Positions 34,312-45,751 of a stretch of 64,000 nt of DNA are shown piece by piece. Source of the DNA: Oscarella lobularis (Eukaryota; Porifera; Homoscleromorpha; Homosclerophorida; Oscarellidae); assembly GCF_947507565.1 (NCBI RefSeq), contig NC_089188.1, forward strand, positions 2,170,001 through 2,234,000, in the 5' to 3' direction. Each line of letters begins with the position of its first letter. The first letter of the stretch is position 1. The notes under the pieces are model-generated. The model worked only from the letters and a program-made list of their open reading frames with translations, had not been told where the DNA came from and ran no database searches. Made by a program: the position numbers and the translations under genes.

Positions 34312-36205
34312 AATAATTACAAGGGACTGGCCAACTGTTCTCTCCTGTAATAAATTACAGTGAAATTACAAGGGACTGGCCAACAGTTCTTTCCTGTAAT
34401 AAATTACAGAAAAATTACAAGGGACTGGCCAACTGTTCTCTCCTGTAATAAATTACAGGAAAATTACAAAGGACTGGCCAACTGTTCTCCTGTAATAAAT
34501 TACAGTGAAATTACAAGGGACTGGCCAACTGTTCTTTCCTGTAACAAATTACAGGAAAATTACAAGGGACTGGCCAACTGTTCACTAGTGTAATAAATTA
34601 CAGTGAAATTACAAGGGACTGGCCAACTGTTCTTTCCTGTAACAAATTACAGGAAAATTACAAGGGACTGGCCAACTGTTCACTAGTGTAATAAATTACA
34701 GTGAAATTACAAGGGACTGGCCAAATGTTCTCTCCTGTAATAAATTACAGTGAAATTACAAGGAACTGGCCAACTGTTCTTTTCTGTAATACAATACAGG
34801 AAAATTACAAGGGACTGGCCAACTGTTCTCTCCTGTAATAAATTACAGAAAAATTACAAGGGACTGGCCAACTGTTCTCCTGTAATAAATTACAGTGAAA
34901 TTACAAGGACTGGCCAACAGTTCTTTCCTGTAGTAAATTACAGAAAAATTACAAGGGACTGGCCAACTGTTCTCTCCTGTAATAAATTACAGGAAAATTA
35001 CAAGGGACTGGCCAACTGTTCACTAGTGTAATAAATTACAGTGAAATTACAAGGGACTGGCCAACTGTTCTCTCCTGTAATAAATTACAGGAAAATTACA
35101 AGGGACTGGCCAACTGTTCACTAGTGTAATAAATTACAGTGAAATTACAAGGGACTGGCCAACTGTTCTCTCCTGTAATAAATTACAGTGAAATTACAAG
35201 GAACTGGCCAACTGTTCTTTTCTGTAATACAATACAGGAAAATTACAAGGGACTGGCCAACTGTTCTCTCCTGTAATAAATTACAGGAAAATTACAAAGG
35301 ACTGGCCAACTGTTCTCCTGTAATAAATTACAGGAAAATTACAAGGGACTGGCCAACTGTTCACTAGTGTAATAAATTACAGTGAAATTACAAGGGACTG
35401 GCCAAATGTTCTCTCCTGTAATAAATTACAGTGAAATTACAAGGAACTGGCCAACTGTTCTTTTCTGTAATACAATACAGGAAAATTACAAGGGACTGGC
35501 CAACTGTCCTCTCCTGTAATAAATTACAGTGAAATTACAAGGGACTGGCCAACTGTCCTCTCCTGTAATAAATTACAGTAAAATTAAAAGGGACTAGCCA
35601 ACTGTTCTCTAGTGTAATAAATTACAGTGAAATTACAAGGGACTGGCCAACTGTTCTTTCCTGTAATAAATTACAGTGAAATTACAAGGGACTGGCCAAC
35701 AGTTCTTTCCTGTAGTAAATTACAGAAAAATTACAAGGGACTGGCCAACTGTTCTCTAGTGTAATAAATTACAGTGAAATTACAAGGGACTGGCCAATTG
35801 TTCTTTCCTGTAATAATTTACAGAAAAATTACAAGGGACTGGCCAACTGTTCTCTCCTGTAATAAATTAGAGGAAAATTACAAGGGACTGGCCAACTGTT
35901 CTCTAGTGTAATAAATTACTGTGAAATTACAAGGGGCTGGCCAACTGTTCTCTCCTGTAATAATTTACAGTGAAATTACAAGGGACTGGCCAACTGTTCT
36001 CTCCAGTAATAAATTACAGAAAAATTACAAGGGACTGGCCAACTGTTCTCTAGTGTAATAAATTACAGTGAAATTACAAGGGACTGGCCAACTGTTCTTT
36101 CCTGTAAGAAAATTACAAGGGACTGGCCAACTGTTCTTTCCTGTAATAAATTACAGAAAAATTATAAGGGACTGGCCAACTCTTCTCTCCTGTAATATAA
36201 TAAAT
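34312..36205. repeat. 48-bp satellite array, about 39 copies
   Basis: Nearly 1.9 kb of the unit GAAATTACAAGGGACTGGCC + AACTGTTCTCTCCTGTAATA + AATTACAGT. Each unit contains the palindrome CTGTAATAAATTACAG. Variants (CTCTCCTG, CTTTCCTG, CACTAGTG, CTCTAGTG, TTTTCTGTAATACAATACAG) recur in fixed orders, for example near 34590-34830 and 35030-35240, so blocks of several units were duplicated together. The array ends at 36205. Frames through it are meaningless repeats. Confidence 0.92.
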
Positions 36206-37630
36206 AAACGCTGGAAAGAACCGAATGGTAATTACGCGCACATGCACGGGAAAAATTCGGGTCCAGCAGTGGTTGTAGATTTGCCGCCTGCCCTCCAACT
36301 TTCACACCTAAGCTAAGCGTTCCCCTTGATCGACTCCCTTCAGGGTCCTGGGACCCCACTAAAACTCCGTGTGTCAACCTGTCGCTAGCACTGCCCTCTT
36401 TTGCGTTTGGTCAGCTAGCTTTTGCATTCGGAGGCTAACAGTTGCGAGCGACAGCTAGGGGAAGCCATGCATGGCGTTGTTGTGTCCTTGGTGATTGTTA
36501 GGGCCGGGCTCGCTCTTTTCAAAAATGTCACAGACGTTTGGAACTATACCTTTCAGTTCTTATGCGCTTATCGTTTGCAGCATTGGGTTCTTTCTAGGGC
36601 ATGGGCGAAGTGGCGGCAACTGAAAGAATGTATATGGCAGAGATTTTTGTGTCTGTCGAGGGCTTGGTTGGTTAGGTACTTCAGGTTGCTCAAAAATTCT
36701 ATCATGGGCGATGCCGGCGCGTTCATTTCTGCAGCAGCAGAGGCTATGATAAGCAGTACAGCATGCGTGACTAGCTTACTCTGAATGAGCGGCAAATGAG
36801 GCGCGTGGTATTTTGACTACGGTAGAGAGGCGCTTCGCTTATTTTGACTGGTACAGTGTACCATGGTGAGTGTTTAGGCTACTCACCACGCTCCCACGAG
36901 AAATGGTGGTGGTAATCGATCTCAAAATTGATACCGTCACGCCTCCCTACCACGTCTAGACAAAATACCGCACGCACCTCATTCACATCGCTCATTTCAG
37001 CGAGTCACAATGCTGAGCTCCTTAGCGTCGCTTCAACTGCTGCAGCGACGGACACAACCATCTCCCAGGCCCGCCCGTATAGAATTAAATGATGAAGAGC
37101 GATCAGTACCTAACCAAGCCCGACAGACACGGGCACATATCCCTTACATATTTCTTATGTCAGTTTTCACCACTTTGCCCAAGCTCCGGAACAACAAACT
37201 GAACGCCGCAAACGGTAAGTGCACATCGGCACGACCTTGAAAAAACCGAAAGGTAAGCGCATTGTCACAACGGGTGTACCGAAAAACATGACACCATCCG
37301 TTCTGACCGCAGCATTCCAAACTTCTGTGACGTCACATCCTGTTTCACGAATAGACCCAAATTTCTCCGAAACGAAAAGAGAAGGACCTTAACAAATACC
37401 CAGGTGCACAACTACAATGTATCGGACACCTGAGGGACCCAGTCGCGAGAGCCTACTACCCACCACTTTTCCGGTACGCCCGTTAGTAATTTTTTACATC
37501 CCAAAAACTATGTCTCGGTACTCAGGTACCGAGACAAAAAGATACAGGTACGCCTCCAAGCCTGTGATAGTTGAAATTGTGGTTGGGGTATCACTATAGG
37601 GTACACAGATGTTTTTAAGATTAGTACGGC
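36206..37630. other. 1.4 kb without a recognised gene
   Basis: Short frames occur on both strands, the longest plus-strand one ending at 36784 (about 105 residues from an ATG at 36466), but no motif, repeat or splice pattern supports them. Small perfect inverted repeats lie at 36849-36863 (TGGTACA/TGTACCA) and 37511-37534. The stretch may be decayed sequence between the satellite and the duplicated block. Confidence 0.45.
37511..37534. repeat. Perfect 10-bp hairpin
   Basis: GTCTCGGTAC and GTACCGAGAC are exact complements around a 4-nt loop TCAG. No U-run follows and no gene is adjacent, so no function is assigned. Confidence 0.5.
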
Positions 37631-37631
37631 A

Positions 37632-37770
37632 CAGCATTGACGTAGCAAACTGCATGTCGTCATACTCACTAGCAGGTAAGCTGAACTGCAGAAAAACGAA
37701 AAGGCGCCGTCGTCTTCTTCTCTTCTAAATTGAAAGACATTCTTCCCTTACATATATGTGAGCTCCCCGT
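37632..37770 (-). pseudogene. Decayed copy of the last two ATG3 exons
   Basis: Aligns with 42533-42690. The exon end GGGGAGCTC..CACAT followed by gtaaggg and the next exon with CAGTTTGCTA near the end are shared. The frame is broken: the penultimate exon lost its ELGV codons and the last exon ([18 protein letters not shown] in the intact gene) has lost in-frame matches. It sits just upstream of gene B, while the intact ATG3 lies just downstream of gene B. Confidence 0.65.
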
Positions 37771-38008
37771 CGCCTCTGTTTGACCACGCGTCGTACGTTC
37801 GTCCAGGAGCGGGGGAGTATACTTCGACCCGTATATTCTCCTTCGGTTCCGTGCTCGATGTCTCTGCCTGAACATGCAGCCAGCGAAGCCCGATTGCGAA
37901 CGAAAACGTCGATCGAGACCGATTTCGATGACGTCCGCGCCATTCGCGTGCGGTCGATGAATGAACAAGAAGAACGAACGCATTCAGCGCCGAAGGAGCT
38001 ACTAAGAG

Positions 38009-41000
38009 ATGCACTGGTACTAGAGAAATGACTGCGTACTAGACTTGCACATAGGAACTTATCGTGCATAAAGGGGGCTCTAAAAAGGAGAACGTCAAGC
38101 AATTCGTACGTGCGCTACTTGACGTTCGTGCACGTCAACCTCTCGCGACTGATCGAATCGGGCGGGGCTCTTCAATATCGCAGCCTGAACAAAAGTAAAG
38201 CGGCGACGTACGAGAGAGTTCCTAGTTTTTGTTGACTTTCTCTTCTGAAGCCGACAAAAACTTCTCCGCGTTGGCTTCTCAAAGCGAAGAAGCGAGAAAA
38301 CTTCTCGTGCACGTCGGATTCGACGAACAGGTACCGTTACGCCCCTTCCCATTGACGTCATCGACGCGTCAAATCTTTCTATAGGTTCACTCGCTCGTTT
38401 TGAGCGACTTTGATTCAAATCGAGCAGCCATTATTTCGCTATGCGAATTGGCATTGGAGGGTCTAACAGTGGCAAAGAGCGATCCGGCAAGTCTTGTGCC
38501 AGTGTCCAGCACAAGTAAGTAGAAAGGGGTCCCAATAATTAATTAATTAATTAAATGTAATTAACACCACTAATCCAATGATTTTAGCTCCCCGATCAGC
38601 TCTCATTGCCTACATGGCATACCACTACTACATTCGAATTCAACTACTCACCATCACCCTCCTCTCGTTCTCCCATCTCCTCTCCGCGACCTCCACCGAC
38701 ATCCAATCCAGCATGATCGCCATCAACTCAGCTGCTCAGCATCTCGGCATTTTCGGCGACGACCAGTCGGCGACGCGCGCCCTATGGGACGATCTGACAA
38801 AGGACATCGTCACCCTAATCCAGGGAACGCTCAGTCAATTCCAACGCAACGAAATCGGCGGCAAGTTCCGCAAAACGGGCGATGAAATGATCAAAGAGAT
38901 CATGTCCACGCTCGACGTCGATCCGCGACTCAAGCAGATTTGGTTCCACGCTCAAAATCTTCAAGCGATACTCTGTATCACGTTCGCCGGCTTGTTGTTG
39001 AATCGCGACCACGTCGATACGTATTTGTCGAATTGCGCTTGTCTTCGACCCGACTGCATGACCGACGAATACATCAAGCGAATGGACACGTCGTGCGAAA
39101 TCGTGGAACGGTTGCTCCTCGGCTATAGGCTCGACGACGAGCAAATTCGTCTTCTCCACGCGACCGTTCAATGGCAAGCGGAACACTTCCTGCGACAGTT
39201 TCGCGTCGAAGCGTTTGAAGCGTCGTCGACGGGCACGCCGTGGAACGCGTTACGCAGTATGGATAGTGCCGATTTTGCTGAGATTCTACGTAAGGCAAGT
39301 TATAAATTAATAAAGTTTTAATTAATGAAAAATTTATTCTCTCTTCTCCTCCCTCAATGTTGATCAGGCCACAGTACAGAAGGAAATGAGAAGGTGATTG
39401 ACTCGTGTATTTGAAGCTAATTGTATGATACGCTTGCTCTAAGAAAATTGGAAGAGGAAAACAATGCCTTGAGACTGGAATTGAAGAAGTCAGAGTAATC
39501 AAAAATCAATACCGAGATCCAACAGATATACATGATGGTGGTGTATGATGCTAGGAAGAAAAGCTTGGATCTTCTATCGGAAAAAGAGAAAATCAAAGAG
39601 GAATTGGAAAAATTGTCGGCGCGACACGATAAATTGATACAAGGCGCGAGTTCAAAAGAAATGCAATTGAAATCAAGGTGGGATATATACATTGTGACAA
39701 TTAAAATGCCATTTTAATTATGAAATTAGAATCGAAGAATTAAAGGAGTAGGATGAAGAGATCGAGAGGATGGCTGAAGAGATTCAAGATTTGAAAAGCG
39801 CGAACGATCCTAAGGGCGACGTCCGCCGTCTTTCGGACGAACTGAAACGTGTCAACGCTGAACGAGAAGCCGGTACACCAGCTTTTTAATTCAGCATAAT
39901 TTAAATTTTATATGCGTTTTTTTCAAGATTTGAAAGTCGCAGAGGGCGAGGTCCGCCGTCTTTCGGACGAACTGAAACGTGTCAACGCCGAACGAGAAGC
40001 CGGTACACCAGCTTTTTACTTCAGCATGATTTATCAAGATTTGAAAAGCGCGGACGATCATCAGGGCGACGTCCGGCGTCTTTCGGACAAACTGAAACGT
40101 GTCAACGCCGAACGAGAAGCCGAACGAGAAGCCGGTACACCAGCTTTTTCAATTCAGCATGATTTAAAACTTTATATGAGTTTTTTTCAAGACTTGAAAA
40201 GCGCGGACGACCTTCGAAGCGAGGTTCGCCTCCTTTCAGACCAACTCAACCAGGTCATCGCTGAACGGAGGCGAGACCGAAAAGCCGGTATACCAGCTTT
40301 TTCAATTCAGCATAATTTATAACTTTATTATATGAGTGTTTCTTTAGTAGACGACCTTCGAAGCGAACTCCGCCGGCTCACCCAATCGACACCAGAAGCT
40401 GGTATACTTTTCAATTCAGCATGATTTAATTTTAAAACACTTGTCAATAATATGGGCTCTATGTTTTATTTTAAAAGAACGGGAACAATCGGACGAGCAA
40501 GCGGCTGTCGCCGTTGCGATATTAGAGACTGCGATTCGTGAAACAGATTTGGGTAAACTTTCAGTTGAACACGGTTTTTAAGTTTCTAAACTCTTTTACA
40601 CAATTTCAAGATTTAAACCGATCTGTCCCTGAGCAATCTTTCACTGTCACCGAAGAAACAATCGGTAAATTTCAATTCAGCATCAATATGAGCGCTATTT
40701 TTTTATTTCAAGAACGGGAACAAGAGGACGAGCAAGGGTCCATCCTCGTCGATACGTCGGAGCCCGATTGGAACGTCGAGATACGTGACGGTGATTTGGG
40801 TAACTTTCAGTTGAGCACGATTCTAAATTCTAAACTCTTTTACACAATTTCAAGATTTAAATCGATCTGTCCCTGAGCAATCTTTCACTGTGGCCGAAGA
40901 AACAATCGGTAAATTTCAATTCAGCATCAATATGAGCGCTATTTTTTTATTTCAAGAACGGGAACAAGAGGACGAGCTAGAAGGGTCCAGGCTCGTCGAT

Positions 41001-42199
41001 AAGTCGGAGCCCGCGATTAAACCAATGGAGATCGTGTTACGTCGCGGTCATTTTGGTAAACTTTCAGTTGAGCACGATTCTAAATTCTAAACTCTTTTAC
41101 ACAATTTCAAGATTTGAATCTATTTGTGCAGAAATTTCTTGACGTTTGTCTGAATATCGGTAAACTTTCAATTTAGCGTTATTTCAGCTTTTTCACTTTC
41201 TGCTTTCAAGATCCCTCTACGTGTATTGACGATTTCGGACTCGAGCAATGGGAAGGTAACATTTAATTAATGTGATCACGTTTTAATTTATTTCTAACCG
41301 TTTTCTTCATAGCCGTTGGAGGTAAAATCAGCGAAAGTCGGTGATGTATAATTTTGACGTCGTTTTTCTTCTAGCTGACGACTTGGATGACGAAGCATTA
41401 GGTAAGTGTAAAATGGCTAAGCTGTTACGTAGTCTGTTCCGTTTGTTTCTCATTTTTTCTGCGTAGTGTAGTAGATAGATGTAAAATAGATTGCATTAAC
41501 GTAAAGCTAAAAGGCAGTTCCAAAAATTAGACGAAAGACGTTACTATAGAGTTTACGTAAATTAGTACTTCTTGCATAACTGTTGTGTACTGACCAATCA
41601 TTGTACAAATTTCTAATTATCGTATCTTTTTAGGGGAACTACAAAATGGAGAGCGGAATGGTAAGATCAGTGTAGAAACCGATTGTCATGATTCTGATGT
41701 TCTTCTTGAAGAAATCTTACAGACAAAACGAGCGAAAGGTACCTTTATATTGAAAAGAGACTCTAATTTTCATCTTTTCATCCCCACATTGCCTTTGCCC
41801 ACATTGCCTTTGCCTAATCTCGGTGTAGATAGTTTATCTCTTTTGCAGTGATATGGCACGGTGTCATGCGATTGAAGTTTAAAACTCCGACGGTAGAGAA
41901 AGAAAAGCGGAGGGAATGGAAGGCCATTCTTTATATGAGGTTTGTGTGTTTTTTGTTTGTCGCTCGCGGATCTAAATGAGTTTTGAAGACTCGCAAGGCC
42001 CGACTCGACTTTTAAGACCATTTCGGAGCTGTCCAGCAAGTATCTGCTCGCCGTTTTCCCGACAGAAAAAGTGAGTGTGTCGGGAACGATAAGAACGGAA
42101 TGGCAAAGGCGAGCCGGCCAGAAAGTGCATACGGCATCTCGATTTTCAGCAAAGACGAGTAGCATTGCATTGAAATTTAATGGCACAAGCACACAATAG
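38009..42199 (+). CDS. Unknown protein B: paralogue of A with amplified coiled-coil exons and a new C-terminal domain
   Basis: Exons 1-5 copy gene A (8-nt ATG exon at 38009; long exon from 38588 with SALIAYMAYHYYIRIQLL, MIKEIMSTLDVDPRLKQIW, HATVQWQAEHFLRQF). Identity ends at DSADFAEILR near 39292. After that come many short phase-1 exons: a coiled coil (LEEENNALRLELKKSE, EKEKIKEELEKLSARHDK), four copies of a DLKSADD..DVRRLSDELKRVNAE exon (39785-40295), then two rounds of an EREQ(E/S)DE / DLNRSVPEQSFTV exon pair (40475-41060), and small linkers. The last exons (41850 on) read VIWHGVMRLKF, REWKAILY, FKTISELSSKYLLAVFP, TIRTEWQRR and SRFSAKTSSIALKF, ending at 42199. That domain also occurs at 2.6-3.1 kb. 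Function unknown; exon borders in 39300-41750 are partly tentative. Confidence 0.65.
39785..40300 (+). repeat. Four tandem copies of a coiled-coil exon with its intron
   Basis: Units of 110-150 bp, each holding an exon of about 70-85 bp coding DLKSADD..VRRLSDELKRVNAEREA and an intron starting gtacaccagctttttca and ending in tttttcaag. All exons are phase 1 at both ends, so any number can be spliced in frame. The copies differ by few substitutions; the fourth has RSEVRLLSDQLNQVIAE. Part of gene B. Confidence 0.75.
40475..41110 (+). repeat. Second exon-cassette repeat in gene B
   Basis: A two-exon unit of about 270 bp occurs at least twice: an acidic exon (EREQEDEQGS / EREQEDELEG ... DTSEP / DKSEP) and a DLNRSVPEQSFTV(T/A)EETIG exon. 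Introns are copied with it, starting gtaaactttcagttgagcac and gtaaatttcaattcagcatc. A more diverged third start is seen at 40475 (EREQSDEQAAVAVAI). Confidence 0.7.
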
Positions 42200-42532
42200 C
42201 ATATGTATCTATTTTGTCGTGCTCATTATTGTGAATAATAAGATTATGCAAATGTTTAGCGCTATTTTTTCAGGGACTGAGAAGAAAGGCTGGAAGAAGA
42301 GTAGATGAAGCATAGCAGTTGAAAATTCCAGTTGCGCAGAGCGTCTCCGAGTCCGGCTTGACGTTATCAATACACTCATGAAATTCACGTCAGAAAAAAG
42401 AGGTAAAGTGCACCACGTAATAGAACCCGCCTAAAGACTAGGGGTACGTAGCCTGCATATGCTGAGACACAATCAGTGATCGCACACGAAGCAGCTATAA
42501 AATATGCATGCACGCTAGCACAGCACTCAGGT

Positions 42533-44104
42533 TCACATAGCAAACTGTCGTGTGTAGTCGTACTCAATAGTAGGTATGACAGCTTGCACAAACTTGAGAA
42601 AAACGAGAAGGTACCTAGACAAAACAGAAGTCTCCTTCCTTTTATTTAAAATAGACTTTCCCCTTACATGTGAACGCCGAGCTCCCCGCCGCCTTCAGCC
42701 ACCGTTGCAATGATTTTTTTCATGACTTCAGCATGTCTACACGTGAAAACACCCGTGTATTAATTAATTTGCATGATGCATGTAATTTTTGGTTTACTTG
42801 CACGGGTGGATTGACGCTCTCGGGGGTCCTGGAATGTGAGGATGAGCCTCCATAGTGACAGTCTTATTAGCGTGGTCCTAAGATCCAAAATTCAAAAACA
42901 TTTACTGCTTCGTGTGACTAGTTTTTACCTGGCTTATGTCTTCGAGCATTTTTTTGTGATGAAGAGGTTCTCCGTTCTGTGGAAAAACGTCTAGGTGCTA
43001 CAGTACCGCGGTTTTGCTACTCACCTCTTTATATCCAAAGAGCCAAAGCCTTGGCGTCTGATAATATTTATCATAGGTGATGTTCAGATCGTACGTTCTT
43101 GTTTGCACTAAGCCGTCGGCTAGTTCTGCAGCTGAAGCTGCGGCCGATGATTGAGGCTCAAGAGTAGCCTAAAACGAGAAAGAGAAATCAGATATAACGA
43201 CTATAAACGGTGCAAGTTCCTACGCTATCCTGTTCGATTTCACCAAGCCCTTTTTCTTCGTATTCTAGGAGAGACAAGCCAGTCTCGCTCTCACAGATTG
43301 TCAGGGGGACGATTTACCTTCCATATCAGCTGCCTCATCGTCATCGTCATCGTCATCGTCATCTTCAGTAGCAACAGGCAGAGGTTTGCCAGGTGCTACA
43401 TCCGACTGCACTCAAAAAAAATAACCAATTGACTATTCCGTCCTCCTTCAGGATTTCGCCCTACCTTTCCTTCTAGCGACATCTCTGCTACTTTGTCTTG
43501 CACAACTCCCACGCCTATACATATACATAGGTAGGTGTTAATTGAAAATTTAGAATTACCTTGAAGTTCTGTGTCAACCCAACCGCCGTCTCCATCCTCC
43601 TCGTGAATCACCGTTTCCTTGACACCTTCCATGGACTCCATCTGCTTGCAACGTTTGTAGCAAGGAACTAGACAGGGAGAATCTCATTCGGAGTACACAA
43701 AATTCATATTCGCACCATTTTTGGTTACAAGAAATTGCTTATCCTTAGGCAGATATGATCGGGCCTTCGACTCATCCCCAGCAGACCTCAAGAAAAATGA
43801 AATTGACTAGGAAGCCTGCTAAGTTTCGTTTTTGCTCTTGCCAGCTCCAAGTAGGACAATGGTGAACGATATGATCGCCAGCCACGACAAACTAGTCAGA
43901 AATGAAGAATGCGTTTAGTATTTCCCTGTCTTCTCACCTCGTCGGGAGTAAGTCTTCCGGTTTCTTTGAATTTCGAGTCCTGCGACAGTTTTTCTGTTAG
44001 GTCTAGCAATTTTGCACAAAACCGACTTTTAGTATAGGAGTCAGAGACTCGGCCATGGCCAGAAGTTTGCTCTGGGCCATGTTCTTCATTCGCTGCATCG
44101 CCAT
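42533..44104 (-). CDS. ATG3: Autophagy E2-like enzyme ATG3
   Basis: E2-like enzyme that transfers ATG8/LC3 to phosphatidylethanolamine. The first exon (44027-44104) reads [13 protein letters not shown], the amphipathic membrane-sensing helix; the next has [20 protein letters not shown] and [11 protein letters not shown]. Then [20 protein letters not shown] and [11 protein letters not shown]. The acidic flexible region includes six Asp codons from a GAC/GAT run near 43335-43365. The catalytic Cys is in ASIHPC just before an intron, followed by [20 protein letters not shown] and the last exon [19 protein letters not shown], ending at 42533. All are near-identical to human ATG3 blocks. About 310 residues. 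The start codon is 37 bp from that of divergent EXOSC4. Confidence 0.93.
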
Positions 44105-44141
44105 TTTGATTCGATCCACTTGCGTTAGCGCGCGTCAAAAC
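44105..44141. promoter_or_regulatory. 37-bp spacer between divergent ATG3 and EXOSC4 start codons
   Basis: The two start codons are 37 bp apart and divergent, so the promoters overlap. The core AGCGCGCG is GC-rich, and no TATA box is seen. Confidence 0.6.
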
Positions 44142-45202
44142 ATGGAATTTCTCTCTCCTGAAGGTGATCGCGGCTCTTTTCCCATCCCAACGTTTGACCT
44201 ATTGATAAAGGCTTACGCATCGATGGACGTCGTCCTTGCGAAATTCGCAAAATCGAGTGCAAAATGGGAATAATCGACAAGGCCGACGGATCGGCGTACG
44301 TCGAACAAGGAAACACAAAGGCACTGGCTACAGTCCACGGTCCTCACGAGGTAGATAGGAGAATAGAGCTAAATAATACAAAATCCGATTGATTCATTAG
44401 CCTACCTTTTGTATCTATTAGGCGACGTACAAGAGTAAAGCAGTGCACGATCGCGCCATTTTGAACACTCAGTACAGCGTTGCAACGTTCGCAACGAGCG
44501 AACGAAAGAGCCGAATAAGAGACAGGCAAAATATTTAATTAATTAATTAATTAATGGATCGTTGACTTGGTCTTTAGACGGTCTCTAGAGATATCGCGAA
44601 TGATTCGAGAGGTGTTTGAGAGGGCTGTCATGACCGAGCTTGCACCTCGATCCCAAATAGATATATATGTTCAAGTATTGCAATCAGATGGCGGTTAGTG
44701 GTGTAAAATATATGAGGAGCTAGTGCATGTAATCTGAGTTCCAAGGCAATTTGTGTGCGAGTATCAACGCCGCTGCTTTGGCTCTCATTGACGCTGGTAT
44801 TGCCATGAGGGACTTTGTTTGCGCCTGCACTGCAAGCTGCATTGACGAAACTCCTATAGTTGGTAAGTTTTGGAGGTTATTGAAAGTTAAGCTTGTCATG
44901 GGGTTTTAGACATTAACTATTTGGAAGAAAATGCACGAGGTCCTGACTTTTCTCTTGCAATATTTCCACGATCAGAAAAAGTCTTATTATGCCATGTAAG
45001 GATAATACAGTAGCAGCCAAACGAGACTCTATCGTTATATTGACTTCTAATCAAGATGAACTCTCGCACACACATTGATCATTTGGAAGGAATCACAGAC
45101 ACAGCGATTCAAGGTTGCAAAGACATTTTTGCCGTCTTGAATCAAACTGTCAGGGAACGGACAGAAGAACAGATCGCTACAATAAGCATAGATGCTCTTT
45201 AG
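44142..45202 (+). CDS. EXOSC4: Exosome complex component RRP41
   Basis: RNase PH-like ring subunit of the RNA exosome, nuclear and cytoplasmic. It starts MEFLSPE at 44142; after a 46-bp intron comes GLRIDGRRPCEIRKIECKMG, then KADGSAYVEQGNTKALATVHG with the RNase PH nucleotide-binding pattern. Later exons give AVHDRAILNTQYSVATF, ELAPRSQIDIYVQVLQSDG, SINAAALALIDAGIAMRDFV, DINYLEENARGPDFSLAIFP and a C-terminal HIDHLEGITDTAIQG. All match human EXOSC4 in order. About 240 residues and seven or so exons. One intron contains a repeated ATTA run near 44535. Lies head to head with ATG3. Confidence 0.93.
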
Positions 45203-45751
45203 TAATGTTATCTCTGGTTATGAACTCTTAACCGCGTTGACGCAGGCGCTGACGCACTTGGCGCGACTTTTTGGCGCCTTATGGCTTACCCCCCGCACGC
45301 AGCTCCCCCGCGCGCTCCCGCACGCACACTCACGCACACGCGTACACGACGCATAGTTCGCGCGCGCGGGAGCTGCGCGCGCGGGTACTGTACAAAGCAC
45401 GAAGGAAGCGTTCTGTCTGTGTGTCGCAGAGTGAGTCCCTATTAGTCAAGTTCGACTGAGAAGTGCACTGGTACGTGTTTCAAGTTCTAGTTCCGGTTAT
45501 CCCGTAGAGGCTGGTCTAGTGAACTTCCTGCATCGACTGGTTTTGGCCGACTTTGCTTCGTCAATAAGACGTTCGCATCGCTTAAGGCGCGCTGAGCCGA
45601 CCGAAACAGCTTTGGGGTCCCCTATCTATCTGGCTGGCGTCAAGTCCTCTACACATACATGAGAAGACGAGGTGCAGACATTCTGAACGCATTGAAACAT
45701 TAGCGAAAATGCTGCGTGTAGTTTGTTCAGTACTTTGCTGGTATCATTGGT
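45203..45751. other. Intergenic region with GC-rich inverted repeat
   Basis: About 550 bp between EXOSC4 and the TRAF gene. At 45298-45385 CAGCTCCCCCGCGCGC and its near-complement GCGCGCGGGAGCTG form an inverted repeat around a CA/CG-rich loop. The stretch is far richer in CpG than its surroundings and may be a promoter for the TRAF gene. No coding exon recognised. Confidence 0.5.

Noticed and set aside
34312-36205. CRISPR-like regular array
   Set aside because: The whole 48-bp unit repeats with no unique spacers, and the context is an animal genome; it is a satellite.
36422-36784. Plus-strand frame of about 105-120 residues
   Set aside because: No family motif, no codon or splice support; the minus strand is similarly open.
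37417-37599. Short plus-strand frame with a perfect hairpin
   Set aside because: Too short, with no homology; the hairpin lacks a terminator-like or RNA-gene context.
41766-42192. Minus-strand frame of 140 residues
   Set aside because: Antisense to the last exons of gene B, which have conserved splice sites and a homologous copy at 2.6 kb.
45271-45459. Arg/Ala-rich frames on both strands
   Set aside because: Arise from the GC-rich inverted repeat; no start or splice context.
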